This document shows positions 34,907 through 42,237 of a stretch of DNA of 64,000 nt, piece by piece; position 1 is the stretch's first letter, and the number at the start of each line of letters is the position of its first letter. Origin of the DNA: JACKCP01 sp034007295. GTDB lineage: Bacteria > Desulfobacterota > Desulfobacteria > Desulfobacterales > JACKCP01. The stretch is from contig JAVERC010000006.1 in NCBI GenBank assembly GCA_034007295.1, forward strand, positions 1 to 64,000, written 5' to 3'. The notes under the pieces were generated by a model. It was given only the letters and a program-made list of their open reading frames with translations. It made no database searches and was not told the DNA's origin. A program made the position numbers and the translations under genes.

Positions 34907-34967
34907 ACTACAAATTTATATTTGCCAAAGCCCTGTTTAATTCAGGGACATTTTTCTAAAAAATTTT

Positions 34968-34996
34968 AAAAGCCGGTTAGTGTATCCGGCTTTTTT
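34968..34996. terminator. Bidirectional Rho-independent terminator
   Basis: The stem AAAAGCCGG / CCGGCTTTT has a 9-base loop and flanking A and T runs. It separates the converging recombinase-like and response-regulator genes. Confidence 0.8.
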
Positions 34997-35010
34997 ACTG
35001 CCTTGATTTT

Positions 35011-36414
35011 TCAAATATTTTTTCTAAATTCATTTACATCAATATCAAGCCTTTTTAAAATTTTCTGGACTGAAACCCTTTCAAGGCCGCTCAACCTTGA
35101 AACCTGTGAAATATTTCCATTGGTTTTTTCAAGAAGACTTGAAAGATATTTTCTTGAAAATGAATCAACAACCTCTTTTTTTGCGTCCTTGTATTTTTTA
35201 AATTCAGACCTTGATGTTTCAATGTCATCAAAATTATTTCCCTGAACAATATTTACAAGTTTAAAATCAATTTTTTTACCGCCTGAAAATACTGCAAGCC
35301 TTCTCATAAAATTTTGAAGTTCTCTTACATTTCCGTACCAGGGCATTGAGGAAATATGATTTATTACATCATAATCCATTTCAATTGTTCCCATGAAAAG
35401 ATCTTTTGCGGCCTGGTCAAGAAAAAATTTTGCAAGAAAAGGAATATCTTCCTTTCTTTTTCTTAAAGGCGGAATTTCAAGGGAAAGAACATTAAGCCTG
35501 TAATAAAGATCTTCCCTGAACTTTCCATTTTTTATAAGCTCTTCAAGATTTTGATTGGTAAGTGCAATTATTCTTACATCAACCTTTTTGGAATCGCTGC
35601 TGCCAAGGGGCTTAACCTCTTTATCCTGAAGAAACTTTAAAAGTTTTACCTGGGTTGAAGGACTGACATCTCCAATTTCATCAAGAATTATTGTGCCTTT
35701 GTCAGATGCCTGGAAAATTCCCCTTCTGTTTTTTTCAGCTCCTGTAAAAGCTCCTTTTACATGTCCAAAAAGCTCACTTTCCAAAAGCTGTTCTGGAATT
35801 GCTGTGCAGTTTATGGAATTTAAAACATTGTCCCTTCTTCTGGACATTTTATGAATTTCTTTTGCAATATATTCTTTTCCGCTTCCTGACTCACCTGTAA
35901 TAAGGACAGTATACTCAGCAGAAGCAACTGCATAAGCCTTTTCAAGCAAAGCCTTCATCACAGGACTTGCAAATGAAGATGTTTTTTCATCATAGAGCTT
36001 TACAAGATTTTTAAGCTTCCTGTTTTCCTTTGCAAGAGTGTAATGGGCATTGGCCTTTTCAACAGCGTGAAAAAGTTCCTCTCTTTCAACAGGCTTTGAA
36101 ATAAAATCCCAGGCCCCTTTTTTTAGTGCCTCAACTGCTGACTCTATTGTTGCATAGCCTGTAAGCATTATTACACAAATATCAGGGTTAATATCCAAAA
36201 CATTTTCAAGAAGTTCCATTCCAGACATTTCAGGCATTCTAAGATCTGAAATAAGAATGCCTGCATCTTTTTTTTCAAGAATTTTTAAAACTTCTTGACC
36301 TGAACCAACGCCTTCTACCTCAAAATCTTTAAACCTTGATTTAAGTATCCGAACAATTCCGTTAAGAAAATCCTGATCATCATCTGCAGCTATTATAAGG
36401 GGTAAATCACTCAT
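35011..36414 (-). CDS. Sigma-54-dependent response regulator (NtrC family)
   Basis: A 467-residue three-domain activator. Receiver: A-D-D-D near residue 11, phospho-acceptor Asp57 in S-D-L-R-M-P, Lys107 in S-K-P. AAA+ domain: G-E-S-G-S-G-K at 174-180, the sigma-54-contacting G-A-F-T-G-A at 221-226, and I-L-D-E-I-G-D. A Fis-type helix-turn-helix closes the protein. Its start overlaps the end of the haem-sensor kinase gene by 8 bases, so the two form one system. A consensus sigma-54 promoter lies on the other side of the kinase gene, in front of the YeiH-type transporter, which is the obvious target. Confidence 0.93.
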   Translation of the reverse strand: MSDLPLIIAADDDQDFLNGIVRILKSRFKDFEVEGVGSGQEVLKILEKKDAGILISDLRMPEMSGMELLENVLDINPDICVIMLTGYATIESAVEALKKGAWDFISKPVEREELFHAVEKANAHYTLAKENRKLKNLVKLYDEKTSSFASPVMKALLEKAYAVASAEYTVLITGESGSGKEYIAKEIHKMSRRRDNVLNSINCTAIPEQLLESELFGHVKGAFTGAEKNRRGIFQASDKGTIILDEIGDVSPSTQVKLLKFLQDKEVKPLGSSDSKKVDVRIIALTNQNLEELIKNGKFREDLYYRLNVLSLEIPPLRKRKEDIPFLAKFFLDQAAKDLFMGTIEMDYDVINHISSMPWYGNVRELQNFMRRLAVFSGGKKIDFKLVNIVQGNNFDDIETSRSEFKKYKDAKKEVVDSFSRKYLSSLLEKTNGNISQVSRLSGLERVSVQKILKRLDIDVNEFRKNI

Positions 36415-38821
36415 TTACTTCTCCTCTAACCTCATAATATGGAAAATAAAGCTTAAATACTGTTTTATCCTGAGAAAATACTTCAATCCTGCCCCCAAGC
36501 TCGGCCATAAATCCATAAACAACTGAAAGCCCAAGACCTGTTCCCTTTCCTACTTCCTTTGTTGTAAAAAAAGGATCAAAAATATTTTCCATAATTTCGT
36601 GATTTATGCCTTCTCCATCATCTTTTATTTCAAGCAATGCTTCATTTTCCAAACCATAAGTTCTTATTGTTACGCTGCCTCCATTTTCACCTGCTGCATC
36701 AAAGGCATTTAAAACAATATTTGTAATTATCTGATCTAGAACCGATGGAATACACCTTATATCCGAAATATTATTTTGCGGGAAAAATTCCAGCTTGATA
36801 TTTCTTAAAGAAGCTTGAAAAACAAGGACCTCTGTTGCCTGTAAAACACAGTCATTAATAGAGGTTTTTCCCTTTGAAATATCCTTTGCCCTTGAAAAAT
36901 TTAAAAGATTTAAAACAATTTTTTGAACCTTTTTTGTCTGTGCAATTATTATATTCAAATCAGAAATATTTTTTTGGTCTTCAAGACTATCTGAAAGAAG
37001 GTCTGAATAACACCTGATAACACCTAATGGATTATTTATTTCATGGGCTATGCCGGCTGCCATTTTACCAATTGAGCTCAGGCGTTCAGACTGCCTTACT
37101 TCTTCAAGAAGTTTTTTTTCAGTTGTTACATCCCTTGCATACAAAACCATTCTTAAATCCCTTTTTTCATGTTTTGGAAGAGGATAAAGAAAAATTCTGA
37201 AAAACTTTCCTTTTTTTGTTTCAATTTCTGTTACAGCAGGTTCATTTTTAAACTCAATGTTTTTTGTAAAATCCAAACTGTTTTTTACAAGCAATTCAAG
37301 CTCTCCATTTTCCTGGCCTTCAAAAAGAACACTGCTTCCTTTATTTGAAAATATAACCCTGAGATTTCTGTCAGTTAAAAGAAGAGGATCTGTTATTCCT
37401 TCAAAAATTGATTCAAGAAGCTCATTTTGATATTTCATTTCTGAAACAGCGTGAATATTTTCAAGGGAACTTCCAAGCTGAAGACCAAGGGACAATAGAA
37501 CAGCCTCATCAAAATCTTCTTTTTTTACTTTTTCTTCAAAATAAATGCATAAAATTCCCCAATGGCTTTCATGGGATGAAACAGGAATATAAACTCTTTT
37601 GTTGCTGAATCTTACTTTTCCTTCCCATAAAATATTTTTTATACCGCTATCAATTGCTTCAACATAAACCCTATCATTCCATGAATAAAATTTTTCAGAA
37701 ACTACAGTACAATAATAAACAACCTGAAGAGCATCATATCTTAAACCTATATTTTCAAGGGCATCTCTTATAAGAGCTTCAGGATCAAAAGTATCTGTAA
37801 ATCTTGTAATCAATTTTGAAAAAAGACTTAAATCGCTTAAATGTTTTTTTGCGGCAGATTCAAGTTCCCTTGTTCTTTCCTGAATTTTTTCTTCAAGATT
37901 TATATTGTATAGTTCAAGCTTTCTATTTGCTTCAAAAAGTGCTGCTGCAAGTTCATCTATTCCCTCTACAAGTCCCTCGATCTCATCCTTTTTGCCAATT
38001 TTTTCTATTATTTTTTTTTCTTTTTCCCCTGAAAACCTAACCTCAAAAACATGACCAAGCTTTTTTAAATTTGTCATTACAAGCCTGTCAAAAAAAAGGC
38101 CTATTATGCATGAAAAAATAAGAAGCCATAAAAAATAAAAACTCAAATACTGCAAGGTTATGTCTTTTACAGGATCTTTAATCATCTGAACTGGAAAACC
38201 TGCTACAACTGCACCGGCAATTTCATTTTCTCTATGGAAAAAGCCTTTTTTATTTCCATATCTTTCAATCAAAGCCTTTGGTGCATTTTCAGGATTTCCG
38301 TGGCAAGGCATACATGATTTTGTAAATCTTACAGGCCTTGAAACAAGATGATATTTAATTCCCTTGAAAACTGAATCTTCTTCATGAAAATCAAGATCCT
38401 GGTTTTCACTGAATTTTGATATTATTTTTTTTTCAAATTCTGTTGGCTCATAAAAAGGATTTCTTGCATTTAATGCCACCCGTCTGTAATAAATTTTTTG
38501 ATCACCTTCACTTTCAAGTCTTTCCATTACTTTTCTAGAAATATATGACGATGACATGGCCTTAAGTATAAAATCATTTTCACCAACAAGTTCATACATT
38601 TGAGGCCTTAAATCAGACTGAACATATTCCTGAACTGAATTTGCCTGGGCTAAAAGCATTTTTGATCTCTGGCTTATTTCCTTTTGCATTACTGAATTAA
38701 AATGATGAAAAATAATAAAAAAAAGAAAAACTCCAAGAACAAAGGCAGACATTACAAGTCCTAAAATAAATTTCAGCCTTAAATTAAGTCTTTCAAATAT
38801 TTTCATTCTTTTTTCCGCCAT
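36407..38821 (-). CDS. Sensor histidine kinase with DUF3365 c-type haem domain
   Basis: An 804-residue membrane kinase. A first TM (about 15-40) leads into a periplasmic DUF3365/Tll0287-like domain containing one C-M-P-C-H haem-binding motif (about residues 171-175). A second TM is near 225-245. A HAMP-like linker, a GAF-like region (about 330-450), a PAS-like region (about 465-570), HisKA with phospho-acceptor H in G-I-A-H-E-I-N-N-P (about His591) and HATPase boxes ending G-K-G-T-G-L-G-L-S-V-V-Y-G-F follow. It should sense redox state, a gas or a sulfur species through the haem and phosphorylate the overlapping sigma-54 regulator. Divergent from the YeiH-type transporter. Confidence 0.9.
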   Translation of the reverse strand: MAEKRMKIFERLNLRLKFILGLVMSAFVLGVFLFFIIFHHFNSVMQKEISQRSKMLLAQANSVQEYVQSDLRPQMYELVGENDFILKAMSSSYISRKVMERLESEGDQKIYYRRVALNARNPFYEPTEFEKKIISKFSENQDLDFHEEDSVFKGIKYHLVSRPVRFTKSCMPCHGNPENAPKALIERYGNKKGFFHRENEIAGAVVAGFPVQMIKDPVKDITLQYLSFYFLWLLIFSCIIGLFFDRLVMTNLKKLGHVFEVRFSGEKEKKIIEKIGKKDEIEGLVEGIDELAAALFEANRKLELYNINLEEKIQERTRELESAAKKHLSDLSLFSKLITRFTDTFDPEALIRDALENIGLRYDALQVVYYCTVVSEKFYSWNDRVYVEAIDSGIKNILWEGKVRFSNKRVYIPVSSHESHWGILCIYFEEKVKKEDFDEAVLLSLGLQLGSSLENIHAVSEMKYQNELLESIFEGITDPLLLTDRNLRVIFSNKGSSVLFEGQENGELELLVKNSLDFTKNIEFKNEPAVTEIETKKGKFFRIFLYPLPKHEKRDLRMVLYARDVTTEKKLLEEVRQSERLSSIGKMAAGIAHEINNPLGVIRCYSDLLSDSLEDQKNISDLNIIIAQTKKVQKIVLNLLNFSRAKDISKGKTSINDCVLQATEVLVFQASLRNIKLEFFPQNNISDIRCIPSVLDQIITNIVLNAFDAAGENGGSVTIRTYGLENEALLEIKDDGEGINHEIMENIFDPFFTTKEVGKGTGLGLSVVYGFMAELGGRIEVFSQDKTVFKLYFPYYEVRGEVNE

Positions 38822-38872
38822 AAATATTTATTTTTAAAATATAAACCTGCTAACAAAAAACAACATAAATGC

Positions 38873-38921
38873 AAACTAAAGTTTACACATACAATTTTCA
38901 TTATAGAACTTTTGCTATAAT
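38873..38921. promoter_or_regulatory. Candidate activator-binding inverted repeats upstream of the sigma-54 promoter
   Basis: Two short perfect inverted repeats lie 30-80 bases upstream of the -24/-12 promoter: AAACTAAAGTTT (38873-38884) and ATTATAG/CTATAAT (38900-38906 and 38915-38921). The position suits enhancer sites for the neighbouring NtrC-type regulator. AT-rich context makes chance palindromes possible. Confidence 0.35.
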
Positions 38922-38949
38922 TACAAGCATTTAAAACATACAATATTCA

Positions 38950-38964
38950 GGCACATATTTTGCT
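38950..38964 (+). promoter_or_regulatory. Sigma-54 (-24/-12) promoter of the YeiH-type operon
   Basis: AGGCACATATTTTGCTA keeps the invariant GG and GC dinucleotides with exactly 10 bases between them, plus GGCAC and TTGCT around them, matching TGGCAC-N5-TTGCW. Transcription would start near 38975, 47 bases before the transporter ATG. The adjacent genes encode a sigma-54 activator and its kinase. Confidence 0.8.
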
Positions 38965-39021
38965 AATAATAATTTAAAGTAAAGTTTAGTTTTTAAATAA
39001 TTTTTAACGGGAGGATTTTTT

Positions 39022-40785
39022 ATGGCTGACAATGCATCTGATATTGTACAAGACGTCGGTAAATGGGAATGGTCGGAAATGTGGAAAAAAGAAGACTGGT
39101 GGGCTATCTGGCTTGGATTTATCATCCTTATTGCTGGAGCAGTAATCTATTTTCCACAGACTGGAGAATTAAAACAAAAGCTTTCTCAAATTGAGGCAAA
39201 GTTCAAGCCAGATGTTGAAAAAACTAAAGAATTCAAGACAATAGCCTGGTATCAACTCAACGAAGAAAAAGCAAAAATTAAAGCAAAGGACAGCAGTATT
39301 GGTAAATGGCTTTCAAAAGTTACAAGCTATCCTAAAGGATGGGTTGCAAATCCCCTTGATACCTTTTTTATGTCAAAAGAAAAGGCTGAAAAAAAATATA
39401 ACAAGGCAATGGCAAAATACGATGAAACAAAGGTCAATACGAAAACAGCACTTGAAAAGGCAAAGGCTGCAGAGTTAAAGGCACAGGAAGCTTCTTTTAA
39501 AAACAAGACCTTAAATGAAGAAGCAAAACTGGCCATAATGAACTGGAGAAATGTACAACTCAAGGAAATAAGTGCAAAGAAAAAAGTATCGGCCGCAAAA
39601 TCATACAACCAGATTATACCGCTTCTTGGACTTGGTGTTTTTATGGCCATATTTTTTGGTATTGGAATGAAGTTCATGGGAAAATCATTTAAAGAATTTT
39701 TAACAGGCTTTTCCTTTGTTTACCTCATTACCGTGCTTTCATGGATAGCTTCAAACCAGGCCACAATGAAACATTACGGAATAGGATATGCTGCATGGGC
39801 AATTTTCTTTGGAATGCTCATAAGCAACACAATAGGAACTCCAAAATGGGCAATGCCTGCTGTTCAGACAGAATACTACATTAAGACAGGTCTTGTTCTT
39901 CTTGGTGCAACAATTCTTTTTGAAAAAATCATTACAATTGGTACAGCAGGTATTTTTGTTGCATGGGTTGTAACACCTGTTGTGTGGATTGTAACATACT
40001 GGTTTGGACAAAAAATTATTAAAATACCTTCAAAACGACTTAATGCAACAATTTGTTCTGACATGTCTGTGTGTGGTGTTTCTGCTGCAATTGCAACAGC
40101 TGCCGCATGTAAGGCAAAAAAAGAAGAACTTACTCTGGCAGTTGGACTTTCACTTGTTTTCACATCAGTTATGATGATTGTAATGCCTGCTGTAATTCAC
40201 GCATTTTTTCCTGAAGACAAGCAGCTTGTTCTTGGCGGTGCATGGATGGGCGGTACTATTGATGCTACAGGTGCTGTTGCAGCGGCAGGAGCCTTTCTTG
40301 GTGAAAAAGCACTTTATGTTGCAGCAACAATCAAGATGATCCAGAATGTTATGATCGGAGTAATGGCATTTTTTGTTGCAATTTATTTTACAACCAAAGT
40401 TGAGGCTGCAGAAACCGGACACAAGGTAGGACTGATGGAAATCTGGTACAGATTCCCAAAATTTGTTCTTGGTTTTATTGGAGCTTCAATTATTTTCTCT
40501 CTTTTCTATTCGTCTTTCCAGGCAGCACAAAACGGACTTGGACCTGCAATGATTGACCAGGGAGTAATCAAAGGAATGAGTGACCTTTTCAGAAGCTGGT
40601 TCTTTACACTTTCCTTTGTAAGTATTGGTCTTGCAACAAACTTCAGAGAACTTAAACACCATTTTAAAGGCGGAAAACCTCTTATTCTTTATGTGTTTGG
40701 ACAGTCTTTCAACCTTGCACTTACACTTCTTGCCGCATATGTTGTATTTTATCTTATATTCCCTGAAATTACAGCTGCAATCTAA
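39022..40785 (+). CDS. UPF0324/YeiH-family transporter with long N-terminal extension
   Basis: A 587-residue membrane protein. The C-terminal ~390 residues form the multi-helix YeiH (putative sulfate exporter) core, with S-D-M-S-V-C-G-V-S-A-A-I and G-G-T-I-D-A-T-G-A-V-A. Upstream is an extra TM (about residues 28-48) and an unusual ~145-residue Lys/Glu/Ala-rich segment predicted to be coiled coil (about 50-195). E. coli YeiH is only around 350 residues, so this is a lineage-specific form. GGGAGG precedes the ATG. It is followed by a small membrane protein (23-base gap) and is very likely driven by the sigma-54 promoter at 38950. A sulfur oxyanion or organosulfonate substrate is plausible but unproven. 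Confidence 0.85.
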   Translation: MADNASDIVQDVGKWEWSEMWKKEDWWAIWLGFIILIAGAVIYFPQTGELKQKLSQIEAKFKPDVEKTKEFKTIAWYQLNEEKAKIKAKDSSIGKWLSKVTSYPKGWVANPLDTFFMSKEKAEKKYNKAMAKYDETKVNTKTALEKAKAAELKAQEASFKNKTLNEEAKLAIMNWRNVQLKEISAKKKVSAAKSYNQIIPLLGLGVFMAIFFGIGMKFMGKSFKEFLTGFSFVYLITVLSWIASNQATMKHYGIGYAAWAIFFGMLISNTIGTPKWAMPAVQTEYYIKTGLVLLGATILFEKIITIGTAGIFVAWVVTPVVWIVTYWFGQKIIKIPSKRLNATICSDMSVCGVSAAIATAAACKAKKEELTLAVGLSLVFTSVMMIVMPAVIHAFFPEDKQLVLGGAWMGGTIDATGAVAAAGAFLGEKALYVAATIKMIQNVMIGVMAFFVAIYFTTKVEAAETGHKVGLMEIWYRFPKFVLGFIGASIIFSLFYSSFQAAQNGLGPAMIDQGVIKGMSDLFRSWFFTLSFVSIGLATNFRELKHHFKGGKPLILYVFGQSFNLALTLLAAYVVFYLIFPEITAAI

Positions 40786-40808
40786 ACAGACTCAGCAAAG
40801 GAGGAAGC

Positions 40809-41159
40809 ATGGAAAGCAATAAAAAAATACCATTAAAAAAATCTTTGAAAATAATTATTTCCACCTTTTTCCTCCTTTGGATCTTTGCATTTATTGTAGG
40901 ACCCTTTGGAGAAAAACACATACCAGTATTTAAAAACATTACAAAGGTAATTGAAGAAAACAACATAGATTCAACTGCTTATATGTACACTGAAATTGAA
41001 GGCTCTTACAGCGGCCAGAAACATCTTCTTGCTGCAATGGAGCATGAGCTTCCAGAAGAATTCGGATTCACTCCGGTTTTTATAAGCGGAATCATATGCT
41101 GCTTTTCAATTCTTGCACTTGCATTCAAATATCTGCCAATGAATGACAACGAAGAGTAA
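40809..41159 (+). CDS. Small two-helix membrane protein, partner of the YeiH-type transporter
   Basis: A 116-residue protein: Lys-rich N-terminus, TM about 14-33, a ~55-residue loop, second TM about 88-107 and a short acidic tail. By the positive-inside rule the loop (G-P-F-G-E-K-H-I-P-V and a later Y-S-G-Q-K-H-L-L) faces the periplasm. I do not recognise the family. AGGAAGC precedes the ATG. Being second in a two-gene sigma-54-dependent operon, it is probably an accessory subunit or regulator of the transporter. Confidence 0.65.
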   Translation: MESNKKIPLKKSLKIIISTFFLLWIFAFIVGPFGEKHIPVFKNITKVIEENNIDSTAYMYTEIEGSYSGQKHLLAAMEHELPEEFGFTPVFISGIICCFSILALAFKYLPMNDNEE

Positions 41160-41172
41160 AGCCTTAACAAAA

Positions 41173-41196
41173 AAGGGTGCGGTAAAACGCACCCTT
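41173..41196 (+). terminator. Hairpin after the YeiH-type operon
   Basis: The stem AAGGGTGCG / CGCACCCTT has a 6-base loop 14 bases after the small-protein stop. The following sequence is AT-rich but without a long T run, so termination may be partial. Confidence 0.6.
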
Positions 41197-41278
41197 AAAT
41201 TGAATAAAATTTTTAAAAAAATACAAATAAATAAAAAACTTAATCAAGAGATTTGTAACAAAAAACCTTTTTTTAAAC

Positions 41279-42046
41279 TCAGCTTATCCCTGTTTTCAGG
41301 GAATGTTTTCTTTTATCCCTTATATAAATAACTTTTGACTGCTTGTTTTCAGAATATCTTTCATCAATTTCAAAAAGTTTGACAGCTTTTATAAGTTCAC
41401 CAAGTTTTTTGTAGCCGTAGTTTCTAGGGTCAAATTCAGGGGACTGGTTTGCAATATAATTGCCGACAAGACCAAGATTTGCCCAGCCGTCATCATCTGA
41501 AGCTGTTTCAATCACGCTTCTTAAAAGATTTAAAAGCTTGGTATTGCTTTTAAGTTCAATTGTATTCATCTTTTTTACTACAGGCTCAAGGTCTTCTTCT
41601 GTCCTTAAAACCTCTGTAAATATAAACCTGTCACAGGCTGATACAAATGACTTTGGAGTTTTCTGCTCCCCAAATCCATAAACTGAAAGCCCCTCTTCCC
41701 TTATTCTTGAAGCAAGTCTTGTAAAATCACTGTCACTTGAAACAATGCAGAAGCCATCAAATCTTCTTGTATATAAAAGATCCATTGCATCAATTATCAT
41801 GGCAGAGTCAGTTGAATTTTTACCTCTTGTATATGCAAACTGCTGAATTGGCTGAATGGACTGATCAAGCAAAATTGCCTTCCATGAAGTAAGTTCAGGT
41901 CTTGTCCAGTCGCCGTATATCCTTTTTACGCTTGCAGTTCCAAATTTTGCTATTTCTGCAAGAAGAGCCTCTGTAACAGAAGGCTGTGCATTGTCAGCAT
42001 CTATAAGAACTGCAAGCATATTCTGGGGTTTTACTGTTTTTGTCAT
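41279..42046 (-). CDS. NYN-domain protein with C-terminal OST-HTH (LOTUS-like) domain
   Basis: A 255-residue protein. The N-terminal ~150 residues are a PIN-like NYN nuclease domain with the acidic set A-V-L-I-D-A-D-N-A, K-N-S-T-D-S-A-M-I-I-D-A and V-S-S-D-S-D-F-T-R-L. A linker leads to a C-terminal winged-helix-like OST-HTH domain with D-D-D-G-W-A-N-L and N-Y-G-Y-K-K-L-G-E-L-I. Such proteins are predicted RNA-binding ribonucleases (LabA/MARF1-like architecture). It is a single gene, divergent from the PHP-glycosyltransferase. Target RNA unknown. Confidence 0.85.
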   Translation of the reverse strand: MTKTVKPQNMLAVLIDADNAQPSVTEALLAEIAKFGTASVKRIYGDWTRPELTSWKAILLDQSIQPIQQFAYTRGKNSTDSAMIIDAMDLLYTRRFDGFCIVSSDSDFTRLASRIREEGLSVYGFGEQKTPKSFVSACDRFIFTEVLRTEEDLEPVVKKMNTIELKSNTKLLNLLRSVIETASDDDGWANLGLVGNYIANQSPEFDPRNYGYKKLGELIKAVKLFEIDERYSENKQSKVIYIRDKRKHSLKTGIS

Positions 42047-42071
42047 ATATCCTCATTATAATTTCTAAAAA

Positions 42072-42107
42072 GCGGCTGAACAAAAACTGTCTTTTTTGTC
42101 CAATCAC
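42072..42107 (+). repeat. Family A element, internally deleted copy (A5)
   Basis: GGCTGAACAAAAACTG followed by TCTTTTTTGTCC is the left arm of the element, joined directly to the right terminus CCAATCAC. The ~105 bp centre is gone. It lies in the divergent gap between the NYN gene and the PHP-glycosyltransferase gene. Confidence 0.6.
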
Positions 42108-42237
42108 AAAAATATCTGCCAACAAAATTAAAGAACAATACTAAATTTTTAACAAAATTAAAATCCAATAAAAAAAATTTACTAACAAGATTAGATTATA
42201 TTGCAGCCAAAAAACCGGAAATGAAAGGGAGAAAAAA

